A stretch of 5,054 nucleotides of DNA from an uncultured Burkholderiales bacterium (GTDB taxonomy: Bacteria > Pseudomonadota > Gammaproteobacteria > Burkholderiales > Burkholderiaceae_D). The notes beneath the pieces are model-generated. The model was not told where the DNA came from. It did not search any database and saw only the letters and a program-made list of their open reading frames with translations. Made by a program: the position numbers and the translations under genes. The stretch is taken from contig CAIVDH010000140.1 of assembly GCA_903904635.1 (NCBI GenBank), forward strand, positions 1 through 5,054, in the 5' to 3' direction. This document shows, one piece after another, positions 1-5,054 of this stretch (the stretch's first letter is position 1; each line of letters begins with the position of its first letter).

Positions 1-37
1 AATACAACTTAGTTTTGGTCGATTTTATACTATGTAT

Positions 38-104
38 TTGATTTTAAAGGGAATTTTTAAACTGCCTGATCTTGAAGCACTGCCAAAAATCCCTTATAAA
101 TCAA
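38..104. repeat. Imperfect AT-rich inverted repeat
   Basis: The arm at 38-57 matches the reverse complement of 85-104 at 17 of 20 positions, around a 27-base centre. The core of each arm is TTGATTT followed by AAGGGA and a short T run. The centre carries a direct repeat of ACTGCC (61-66 and 79-84). It could be a weak bidirectional terminator of an upstream gene, a protein-binding site, or a small element remnant; the sequence alone does not decide. Confidence 0.5.
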
Positions 105-128
105 GTACTTTCACCTGCTTATCGCTAG

Positions 129-163
129 TTGTTCACAAAGTTGTCCACACAAGCTGTGCAAAA
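129..163. promoter_or_regulatory. Cluster of DnaA-box-like 9-mers
   Basis: Three 9-mers lie within 35 bases. TTGTTCACA (129-137) and TTGTCCACA (141-149) are on the plus strand, each one base off the consensus TTWTNCACA. TTTTGCACA on the minus strand (155-163) fits the consensus exactly. The last two face each other across 5 bases. Such clusters bind DnaA at origins, titration sites and DnaA-regulated promoters. No dnaA, dnaN or AT-rich unwinding 13-mers are visible, so I read it as a possible regulatory or titration site, not as an origin. Confidence 0.4.
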
Positions 164-257
164 CTTTTGGTTCTGACCGGTAGTCGAGCATTTGCGCCAA
201 TATAAGCATAGGTAACGTGCGTTTATTTGCTTTTTAGTAGTCAATTTCTCAACGGGC

Positions 258-293
258 TGACCGCCGGCTTGCCCGGGTCGGGCTTAGCGGTTA
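258..293 (+). other. GC-rich hairpin upstream of exbB
   Basis: An outer stem pairs 258-264 with 287-293 (TGACCGC with GCGGTTA, one G-U pair). An inner stem pairs GCCCG (271-275) with CGGGC (279-283) across a 3-base loop, with an internal loop between the two stems. No T tract follows directly, so it is not a standard intrinsic terminator. If transcription starts upstream, it would sit in the 5' leader of exbB, ending about 40 bases before the start codon. Confidence 0.4.
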
Positions 294-323
294 CAGTCTG
301 CATCCTGAGTTTTCTTGGATTTT

Positions 324-332
324 GGGGGTAAG
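324..332 (+). promoter_or_regulatory. Ribosome binding site deciding the exbB start
   Basis: A purine stretch, GGGGGTAAG, ends one base before the TTG at 334; its G core at 324-328 lies 5 bases from that codon. An earlier in-frame TTG at 322 would put this stretch inside the gene and has no such site in front of it. The site therefore favours 334, which also gives the family-like N-terminus MFAIIQAAGWP. Confidence 0.55.
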
Positions 333-333
333 T

Positions 334-942
334 TTGTTTGCAATTATTCAAGCTGCGGGCTGGCCGATCTGGTTTTTGCTGCTGGCCTCACTGGTCGCGG
401 TCACGATTATTATCGAGCGCCTATTGTATCTGCGACGTGCGCGTATTTTGCCGCCAAATTTGTTGCCTGAAGTCATAGACGTGACGCTTTCAGGGCGGGT
501 AGATCAGGAAGTCATAGCACAACTCGAACAAAATTCACCGTTGGGTCTGGTGCTGGCTGCGGGTTTACGCAATTTGCATGCGCCACGCGAAGTGATGAAG
601 GAAGCGATAGAAGAATCGGGACGCGCCAGTGCGCATCAGCTAGAGCGCTATCTGAATGCACTAGGTACGGTTGCTACCCTGGCGCCTTTGCTGGGTTTGT
701 TTGGCACCGTGGTCGGCATGATTGAGTTGTTCGGTGCGCAGAATGCAACCGGTACCGATCCTGCGCAACTGGCGCACGGCATTTCAGTGGCGCTCTATAA
801 CACCGGTTTTGGTTTGGCTGTGGCCATGCCTTCGCTGGTTTTTTATCGTTATTTCCGTGCCGTGGTGGATGGCTATGTCATCGATATGGAACAGCAGGCC
901 ATAAGGTTTGTCGATACGGTACTCGGCGCGCGGCATAGTTAA
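334..942 (+). CDS. exbB: ExbB/TolQ/MotA-family proton channel protein
   Basis: This 202-residue inner-membrane protein belongs to the MotA/TolQ/ExbB family, which with ExbD-type partners forms a proton-driven motor powering outer-membrane processes. Three hydrophobic segments are visible: residues 12-27, about 110-133, and about 150-172. A cytoplasmic domain lies between the first and second. The family signature is clear in TM2 (LAPLLGLFGTVVGMIELF) and TM3 (ISVALYNTGFGLAVAMPSLVFY). I chose the TTG start at 334 for its binding site and family-like N-terminus; a TTG at 322 would add four residues. The stop is 2 bases before exbD, so the pair is surely cotranscribed. No tonB or tolA is in the window, so whether it serves TonB transport, Tol or another partner is open. 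ExbB is preferred over TolQ because no tolR/tolA/tolB context is seen. Confidence 0.92.
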   Translation: MFAIIQAAGWPIWFLLLASLVAVTIIIERLLYLRRARILPPNLLPEVIDVTLSGRVDQEVIAQLEQNSPLGLVLAAGLRNLHAPREVMKEAIEESGRASAHQLERYLNALGTVATLAPLLGLFGTVVGMIELFGAQNATGTDPAQLAHGISVALYNTGFGLAVAMPSLVFYRYFRAVVDGYVIDMEQQAIRFVDTVLGARHS

Positions 943-944
943 TT

Positions 945-1364
945 ATGAACTTCCGCAAAGGCTTAAGGCGCGATGAACCAGAGATTAATCTGATTGCGTT
1001 TATTGATGTGCTGCTGGTGATACTGATTTTTCTGATGATCACGACCACTTACAGTAAATACGCTGCACTGCAAATTACCTTGCCAACAGCTGATGCAGAA
1101 CAAGCTGCCAATGTTCCACGCACTGTCAGTGTGGCTGTCGATGCACAGGGGCGCTACGCAATTAATCGCCGGCTGATTGATGCGCGCGATCCGGGATCAT
1201 TAGCCATAGAGCTAAAACAAGCAGCGAATGGCGATGCCAATGCGGTGGTTGAAGTGTATGCCGATGCGCTGACTAGCCATCAATCCGTGATTAATGTGCT
1301 GGAAGCGGCGCGCCTGGCTGGGTTGCCGCGATTAAGTTTTTCTGCGCAGACCAGTAAAAAATAA
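945..1364 (+). CDS. exbD: ExbD/TolR-family biopolymer transport protein
   Basis: The product has 139 residues, normal for ExbD/TolR proteins. A short cytoplasmic N-terminus precedes one membrane helix at about residues 15-35, and a periplasmic domain of about 100 residues follows. The helix carries the family's conserved acidic residue, D21 in the LIAFIDVLLVILIFLM segment, matching the aspartate that ExbD and TolR need for proton coupling. Its ATG is 2 bases after the exbB stop, with the overlapping stop/start region suggesting translational coupling. The stop is 24 bases before lpxK. It should act as the plug and periplasmic arm in the ExbB pentamer. The cell-envelope partner cannot be named from this window. 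Confidence 0.92.
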   Translation: MNFRKGLRRDEPEINLIAFIDVLLVILIFLMITTTYSKYAALQITLPTADAEQAANVPRTVSVAVDAQGRYAINRRLIDARDPGSLAIELKQAANGDANAVVEVYADALTSHQSVINVLEAARLAGLPRLSFSAQTSKK

Positions 1365-1388
1365 AAATATTATTAAGGCGTCTGGCCT

Positions 1389-2415
1389 ATGTCTAATCTG
1401 CAAAACCATGTCCAAGCCCGGCTGCTGCGTGCATGGCAACAGCGCGATTGGCTAGCCTGTTTGCTGTGGCCTGTGTCGCTATTGTTTTGGTTAATACAAG
1501 CGCTGCGGCGCGCGCTGTATGCAGCAGGTGTATTTCAGACGGTGACGTTGCCCGTGCCGGTTATTGTAGTGGGCAATATTTTTGTTGGCGGTACCGGCAA
1601 GACACCTCTGGTGATATGGCTGGTGCATCAATTGCGGTTGCATGGTTTTATGCCGGGCGTGATATCGCGTGGCTATGGCAATAATACTGATGCAGTACAA
1701 GCAGTCACCGTGCATATGTCTCCGCAAGAGGCGGGTGACGAGCCATTGCTGATCGTAAAAAAAAACCGGCGTGCCATTATTCATAGGACGTAAGCGCGTT
1801 GCTGCTGCGCGTGCGCTATTGTCGGCACATCCTGAAGTCAATGTCATTATTTCTGACGATGGTTTGCAGCATTATGCGCTGGGTCGCAAAATAGAAATTC
1901 AATTGTCTGATAGTCGTGGACATGGCAATGGCTGGTTGCTACCGGCAGGTCCATTGCGTGAAACTGTGTCACGCAAGAGTGATTTTTATGTCATCAACGG
2001 CGGCCAGACGATTATAGAAAATACGTTCGGCATGCAGCTAGATGGCGACTTTGTTGAGCAGCTGACAGATAGAAATCAGCGCATGACATTTGCTGAGTTG
2101 GCTGCGAAAAAAAATATCGCCGCTGTTGCCGGTATCGGTAATCCGCAACGGTTTTTTGCAATGTTGCGCGCAAAGGGCTTAACGCTGGCAACAATGCAGG
2201 CGCTGCCGGATCATTTTGACTTTTCCTTTAATCCGTTTGAGTCAATTACAGCTGACATCATTCTAATTACAGAAAAAGATGCAGTAAAATGCGCCACCAT
2301 CACAGACACAATTTCGCAAGATCAGCGATTGTGGGTGGTGCCGGTTGAGGCAACGCTAGATGCTGCGTTAATTAAAAATATTGTGGAGAAATTGCGTGGA
2401 CACACGACTGCTTGA
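1389..2415 (+). pseudogene. lpxK: Tetraacyldisaccharide 4'-kinase (LpxK), frameshifted at A9
   Basis: LpxK phosphorylates the 4' position of the tetraacyldisaccharide 1-phosphate at the inner membrane to make lipid IVA. The ATG at 1389 follows an AAGGCG site (1375-1380). The first frame gives a hydrophobic N-terminal segment (about residues 22-44), a P-loop GNIFVGGTGKTP (62-73) and SRGYG (93-97), then leaves the family after residue 125 and stops at 1793. The next frame resumes the family at TGVPLFIGRKR. It then has DDGLQH, GNGWLLPAGPLRE, AGIGNPQRF and ITEKDAVKC, about residues 156-161, 179-191, 247-255 and 293-301 of the joined protein. Removing one A from the nine at 1757-1765 joins both parts into 341 residues, the usual family length. 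All motifs are intact, so this is not an old, decayed gene. The 3' end overlaps the next gene by 20 bases. Family assignment is sure; whether the break is real is not. Confidence 0.93.
1757..1765 (+). repeat. A9 homopolymer at the lpxK frame break
   Basis: Nine consecutive A lie exactly where the reading frame leaves the LpxK family. With eight A the codons read V-K-K-T-G-V-P, as expected; with nine they read V-K-K-N-R-R. Two other A8 runs in the window, 2107-2114 in lpxK and 4988-4995 in the cNMP-domain gene, both keep frame. Runs of this length are prone to replication slippage, RNA polymerase slippage and sequencing or assembly error. Confidence 0.85.
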
Positions 2416-2599
2416 TATCCTGGTTTGCCCGTTATGCAAAGGCCCGCTCAAATTTGACAAGCAGGCGCAAGAGCTGATCTGCAGCCCTGACCATCTGGCT
2501 TACCCAATACGTGATGGCATACCCATTATGTGGGCTGAAGATGCACGCGATACGAATGCAGCAACAAATAAAGCCGATAAAACGGATGCAACCAAATAA
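2396..2599 (+). CDS. Trm112-family small protein (YcaR-like)
   Basis: The product is a 67-residue protein of the Trm112/YcaR family, found between lpxK and kdsB in many proteobacteria. I chose the GTG at 2396: it gives the family N-terminus [18 protein letters not shown] and has GGAG at 2384-2387. A longer reading from the TTG at 2381 adds five residues unlike the family. Visible motifs are CPLC at residues 11-14, a further Cys at about 29 ([13 protein letters not shown]), and RDGIPIM. The last 16 or so residues are a polar tail rich in Asn, Thr, Lys and Asp. It overlaps the 3' end of lpxK by 20 bases in another frame. Eukaryotic Trm112 activates methyltransferases; the role of the bacterial short form is not settled, so I give no function. 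Confidence 0.88.
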   Translation: MDTRLLDILVCPLCKGPLKFDKQAQELICSPDHLAYPIRDGIPIMWAEDARDTNAATNKADKTDATK

Positions 2600-2681
2600 T
2601 CCAACAATCAAACAAGCAGGACTAATTCTGGTCTGCCTTGTCGCATTCAGCATCTGCCATAACACAGACTCGTTTTCTTAA
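2586..2681 (+). CDS. Possible small membrane-peptide ORF before kdsB
   Basis: An ATG at 2586 opens 31 codons ending at the stop 2679-2681, whose last base is the first base of the kdsB ATG. The N-terminal third is polar. Residues 11-24 are hydrophobic ([14 protein letters not shown]), followed by a short polar tail. It begins inside the 3' end of the Trm112-like gene, 14 bases overlapping. I see no good ribosome binding site for it, nor for kdsB, so reading through it by translational coupling would explain how kdsB is translated. I do not recognise the peptide. It may equally be a chance ORF that fills an 81-base spacer. Confidence 0.3.
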   Translation: MQPNNPTIKQAGLILVCLVAFSICHNTDSFS

Positions 2682-3439
2682 TGCCTATGCCTTTCACCGT
2701 CATCATTCCAGCTCGTATGGCATCGACCCGCCTGCCAGGCAAGCCGCTGGCTGACTTGGGCGGCAAGCCCATGGTGGTGAGGGTAGCCGAGCGCGCAGCC
2801 GCATCAGGCGCCGTTCGTATTGTGGTGGCAACGGATCATGACGAAGTAATGGCCGCATGCAAGGCCCATGACATTGAAGTTTGTATGACCAGATCAGACC
2901 ATCCATCGGGCACGGATCGCATAGCCGAAGTAGCCGCCACAATTGGATTGGCCAGTGATGCAGTGGTTGTGAATGTGCAGGGTGATGAGCCACTGATAGA
3001 GCCGTCGCTAATCAGCGCGTGTGCCGCGTTGATTTCTGCGGATGTACCTATGGCCACTGCTGCGCACGTGATTACAGATAGTGAAGAATTTTTCAATCCG
3101 AATGTCGTTAAGCTTGTGTTAGATGCCGCTGGCCAAGCGCTGATGTTTTCGCGCGCACCCATACCTTGGCATCGTGATGCTTTCGCTGTTACACCAAAAT
3201 CTTTTCCGCCAGACTACGCGCCGCTACGGCACATAGGTTTATACGCATACAGACAAGATTTTTTACAGGCTTATCCTGCGCTTCCTGTATCGCCTCTGGA
3301 GCAGATCGAATCACTCGAACAATTGCGTGTGCTTTGGCATGGTTATAAAATTGCCGTCTATCTCGCATCGACTGCGCCACACGCCGGCGTGGACACGCCC
3401 GCTGACCTGATTCGCGTGCGCAGTTTTTTTGATCAGTAA
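2681..3439 (+). CDS. kdsB: 3-deoxy-manno-octulosonate cytidylyltransferase (CMP-Kdo synthetase)
   Basis: This enzyme couples CTP and Kdo to make CMP-Kdo, the donor for the Kdo transferase acting on lipid IVA, the product of LpxK. It acts in the cytoplasm. The 252 residues match the family length. The N-terminal nucleotide-binding motif is [15 protein letters not shown] (residues 9-23), followed by [23 protein letters not shown] (71-84) and [10 protein letters not shown] (97-106). Later come [20 protein letters not shown], and [20 protein letters not shown] near the C-terminus, all typical of KdsB. The ATG at 2681 overlaps the stop of the small ORF; an in-frame ATG at 2687 gives [10 protein letters not shown] and is an equally good family start. 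Neither has a clear ribosome binding site. It is the last gene of the envelope cluster. Confidence 0.95.
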   Translation: MPMPFTVIIPARMASTRLPGKPLADLGGKPMVVRVAERAAASGAVRIVVATDHDEVMAACKAHDIEVCMTRSDHPSGTDRIAEVAATIGLASDAVVVNVQGDEPLIEPSLISACAALISADVPMATAAHVITDSEEFFNPNVVKLVLDAAGQALMFSRAPIPWHRDAFAVTPKSFPPDYAPLRHIGLYAYRQDFLQAYPALPVSPLEQIESLEQLRVLWHGYKIAVYLASTAPHAGVDTPADLIRVRSFFDQ

Positions 3440-3642
3440 AAAAGTCATAACAAAATTTTTCTCTGACTTTCTCACAGAAACTCTCATTTTTTCTGCCAAT
3501 TTCCCCTCTGATTCTTGCGTAAATTTTTTTTTAAACAAATTTATTCAAACATCGATTCCTATTCGTACAAAACCCAAAGTTTCCAGTGTATTATTTCCGT
3601 CAGGTAATTATTCGTTAATCAATTGACACGGGGAGCAGGGTC
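3440..3642. other. AT-rich intergenic region with pyrimidine-rich strand
   Basis: No gene is supported. Bases 3457-3532 are strongly T and C on the plus strand, with repeated CTCTGA (3461-3466 and 3506-3511) and a T9 run at 3524-3532. TATTAT (3589-3594) could be a -10 box for the cytochrome gene, but I see no good -35 at proper spacing. Just before the next ATG is a strong ribosome binding site, GGGGAGCAGGG (3630-3640). A 65-codon frame from a TTG at 3429 runs through here, but its composition and lack of a binding site argue against it. Confidence 0.55.
3465..3492 (+). terminator. Weak intrinsic terminator candidate after kdsB
   Basis: Bases 3465-3472 can pair with 3476-3483 (7 of 8 pairs, C-C mismatch at 3467/3481) over a 3-base loop. 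A T6 tract follows at 3487-3492. The position, 25 bases past the kdsB stop, suits termination of the envelope operon. The stem is short and AT-rich, so it may be inefficient or fortuitous. Confidence 0.3.
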
Positions 3643-4572
3643 ATGCTGCGTTCTTTATTTCTACTTTCTGGACTGTTATTAAGCCTAACGGTCAATCCTG
3701 CAACTGCAGCACCTTTTAACGAGGGTTTTCGTAAGTGCGCTGAATGCCATGAGGCTGAAGTCGAAGTCTGGAAACAGACCAAGCATTTCAAGTCTTATAA
3801 CGAAGTACATAAAAAAGAAGAAACAGCCAAAATTTTGGCTGCAGTCGGTGGTCCTGCCAATATGCGCCAGAACGCCACTTGCGTGACCTGCCACTACACC
3901 GAGACAAAAACATCAGAAACATCTAAGCCACAAGTGGCAACCGGTCCTTCTTGCGAGAGCTGCCACGGCGCATCTTCTGCATGGCGTGAAATTCACAATA
4001 ACTACGGTGACGGTATTAAAGAAGCCAGCAAAGAAGCGCCGGCTAATAAAACCAAACGTATTGCTGAAGCGACTAAGGCTGGCATGATCTGGCCATCGAT
4101 GACTTATGACGTGGCATCAAACTGCATGCAGTGTCATGGTCTGGCGCAATCAAAAATATCCGGTGATACGCTCGACAAGATGCTCGACGCCGGTCATCCG
4201 GGTGAGCCTGAGTTTGAATTGGTTCGTAATTCACAAGGTACCGTGCGTCATCGTTTCTATCCGCCTAATGTCACGGTCAACGCAGAAAATTCGGCAGCCG
4301 AGCTTTCACGCATTTACATCGTTGGTCAGGCTGCTCAACTTGTATCAGCCACAGCAGCAGCTGCCAAGGCAACGCATCCTAAATACGTCGCGCTGCAAAA
4401 GAAGCGTGAACAAGACGCGCGTGCTGCACTGCAAGCCGTTGCTGACATGCCTGAAGTGAAAGCATTGCTAGGTGCGCCTACGCATGAGGCTGGCCGCAAA
4501 CTGTCTGACGCACTCAAAGGTAAAGACCTCTCAGCCAAAGTTAAATTGCCTGCGAAATCTACGTACAAATAA
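3643..4572 (+). CDS. Secreted tetraheme cytochrome c, c554 family
   Basis: The 309-residue product starts with a signal peptide (about residues 1-22, cleavage near ATA-A), so the mature protein should lie in the periplasm. Four CXXCH heme-binding motifs are present: CAECH (32-36), CVTCH (80-84), CESCH (104-108) and CMQCH (161-165). The spacing and the W-x-x-T-x-H after heme 1 (W43, H48) resemble the cytochrome c554 family, whose Nitrosomonas member takes electrons from hydroxylamine oxidoreductase. Here no such oxidase is in view, so the donor is unknown. Past residue 165 there are about 144 residues without Cys: a region with HRFYPPNVTV (about 204-213), then an Ala/Lys-rich, probably helical tail. 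Family members in Nitrosomonas are shorter. The ATG follows a strong GGGGAGCAGGG site. A general electron-transfer role is inferred; the specific pathway is not shown. Confidence 0.85.
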   Translation: MLRSLFLLSGLLLSLTVNPATAAPFNEGFRKCAECHEAEVEVWKQTKHFKSYNEVHKKEETAKILAAVGGPANMRQNATCVTCHYTETKTSETSKPQVATGPSCESCHGASSAWREIHNNYGDGIKEASKEAPANKTKRIAEATKAGMIWPSMTYDVASNCMQCHGLAQSKISGDTLDKMLDAGHPGEPEFELVRNSQGTVRHRFYPPNVTVNAENSAAELSRIYIVGQAAQLVSATAAAAKATHPKYVALQKKREQDARAALQAVADMPEVKALLGAPTHEAGRKLSDALKGKDLSAKVKLPAKSTYK

Positions 4573-4590
4573 TAAGAATAGTGAGTTTCC

Positions 4591-4639
4591 ACTGGCGTTA
4601 AAAGCTAAAGTTAAAAATTACTTAGCTGTTAGCGCCGGT
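4591..4639 (+). other. 18-bp intercistronic hairpin between cytochrome and cNMP gene
   Basis: Bases 4591-4608 pair with 4622-4639: 15 Watson-Crick pairs, two G-U pairs and one A-G mismatch, around a 13-base AT-rich loop. It starts 18 bases past the cytochrome stop and ends 32 bases before the next ATG. No T tract follows, so it is not a standard terminator. It could protect the upstream message from 3' exonucleases, set the ratio of the two proteins, or bind a regulator as an operator-like site. Confidence 0.6.
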
Positions 4640-4671
4640 TGGCTCTCTACACAGAGATTTAGGATGGTCAC

Positions 4672-5054
4672 ATGAGCGGAAATGAATCGCTAATTTTGGA
4701 TAGGCCGCGACGTTGGGATTCTCCGTTTGATCCTGCTATGTCTGAAGGCGATGTAGATGAATTATTGGCGCGGCCTGAATTTGCTGCGATAGATGCAACG
4801 CGGTTTTCTTCTGCAGCCCCATTGCGCGGCATTTTGCGTAATGACTGCCGCATCGTTGTTTACAAGCCCGGTGAAATCATTGTTCGTGAAGGTGATTACG
4901 GTAATTCCGCATTTCTGATTTTGTCCGGTTCGGTGCGGGTGGTAATTGCACCCGGATTGCCGCAACAAGTGCTCGGTCGCGCTCCAGAAAAAAAACGCAA
5001 GGCCTTGAGTGTCTTGCGTGACATGTTTACCTATTCGCGCGTAATTGAATCGCG
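4672..5054 (+). CDS. Cyclic nucleotide-binding (CRP-fold) domain protein, 3' end outside window
   Basis: The ATG at 4672 follows AGGATGG (4661-4667). The frame stays open for 127 codons to the window edge. Residues 1-50 are polar and have no signal peptide, so a cytoplasmic protein is likely. Residues about 60-92 match the first half of the cNMP-binding beta-barrel: RIVVYKPGEIIVREGDYGNSAFLILSGSVRVVI, with the typical PGE, EGD and SGSV turns (given here as residues 60-66, 67-75, 76-92). A Pro-, Gln- and Lys/Arg-rich stretch (93-110) then replaces the expected short turn. The phosphate-binding cassette is not reached, so ligand binding cannot be judged. No helix-turn-helix is seen, though it could lie downstream. 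The domain precedes the unseen part, so this is probably a larger sensor or enzyme rather than a CRP-type regulator. It lies 99 bases after the cytochrome gene, same strand. Confidence 0.8.
   Translation, partial: MSGNESLILDRPRRWDSPFDPAMSEGDVDELLARPEFAAIDATRFSSAAPLRGILRNDCRIVVYKPGEIIVREGDYGNSAFLILSGSVRVVIAPGLPQQVLGRAPEKKRKALSVLRDMFTYSRVIES

Larger units (their letters stand above)
1..333. other. Upstream non-coding region before exbB
   Basis: No gene is supportable here. The first 120 bases are AT-rich and carry an imperfect inverted repeat; bases 129-163 carry DnaA-box-like 9-mers; bases 258-293 can fold into a GC-rich hairpin. A forward frame is open from base 2 to the stop at 203-205, with an internal ATG at 32. 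It has no ribosome binding site, resembles no family I know, and overlaps the repeat and the boxes, so I do not call it. I see no convincing -35/-10 pair for exbB, although the transcript must begin somewhere here or further upstream. Confidence 0.6.

Noticed and set aside
129..163. Replication origin
   Set aside because: Only three box-like sites, no dnaA/dnaN neighbours and no recognisable unwinding repeats.
2..205. Forward frame open from the window edge to 205, with an ATG at 32 (57 codons)
   Set aside because: No ribosome binding site, no familiar protein pattern, and it overlaps the inverted repeat and the DnaA-like boxes. It could be the tail of an upstream gene, but nothing supports that.
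1755..1771. Programmed ribosomal -1 frameshift at the A9 run of lpxK
   Set aside because: The downstream frame needs a +1 shift (or loss of one A), not -1, so the classic A-AAA-AAG type of slip would enter the wrong frame.
1491..1847. 118-codon reverse ORF opposite lpxK
   Set aside because: It is a shadow of the LpxK frame; the forward strand carries all the recognisable motifs.
3311..3538. 75-codon reverse ORF across the kdsB end
   Set aside because: Half of it is antisense to well-conserved kdsB and the rest lies in the AT-rich gap; a Lys-rich run from poly-T is expected by chance.
3429..3626. 65-codon forward ORF after kdsB
   Set aside because: TTG start inside kdsB with no binding site, in AT-rich non-coding sequence; the codons follow the T runs and show no family resemblance.
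3623..3628. TTGACA as a -35 box
   Set aside because: It lies only 15 bases before the cytochrome ATG and overlaps the ribosome binding site region, so a promoter here would start inside the gene.

Overview
The window looks like chromosome from a betaproteobacterium, most likely of the Nitrosomonadales/Gallionellaceae type. This rests on the gene order exbB-exbD-lpxK-Trm112-kdsB, on the wording of the proteins, and on a tetraheme cytochrome c of the c554 family. The order-level placement is inference; no marker gene fixes the genus.

Layout. Positions 1-333 hold no gene I can support. They contain an AT-rich inverted repeat (38-104), a cluster of DnaA-box-like 9-mers (129-163) and a GC-rich hairpin (258-293) ahead of the first gene. 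Positions 334-3439 form one tight same-strand cluster: exbB and exbD (inner-membrane proton-driven motor pair), lpxK (lipid A 4'-kinase), a small Trm112/YcaR-like protein, a possible 31-residue ORF, and kdsB (CMP-Kdo synthetase). LpxK and KdsB both serve the lipid A/Kdo core of lipopolysaccharide, so this is an envelope operon. A 203-bp AT-rich gap with a weak terminator candidate follows.

Positions 3643-5054 hold a second unit on the same strand: a secreted tetraheme cytochrome c, an 18-bp intercistronic hairpin, and the N-terminal part of a protein with a cyclic-nucleotide-binding (CRP/cNMP) fold that runs off the window. This looks like a redox module beside a ligand-sensing protein and is the least explained part of the window.

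The most striking defect is in lpxK. The frame breaks at a run of nine A (1757-1765). Reading it as eight A restores a complete, well-conserved 341-residue LpxK. A sequencing error, a recent mutation, or transcriptional slippage could each explain this.
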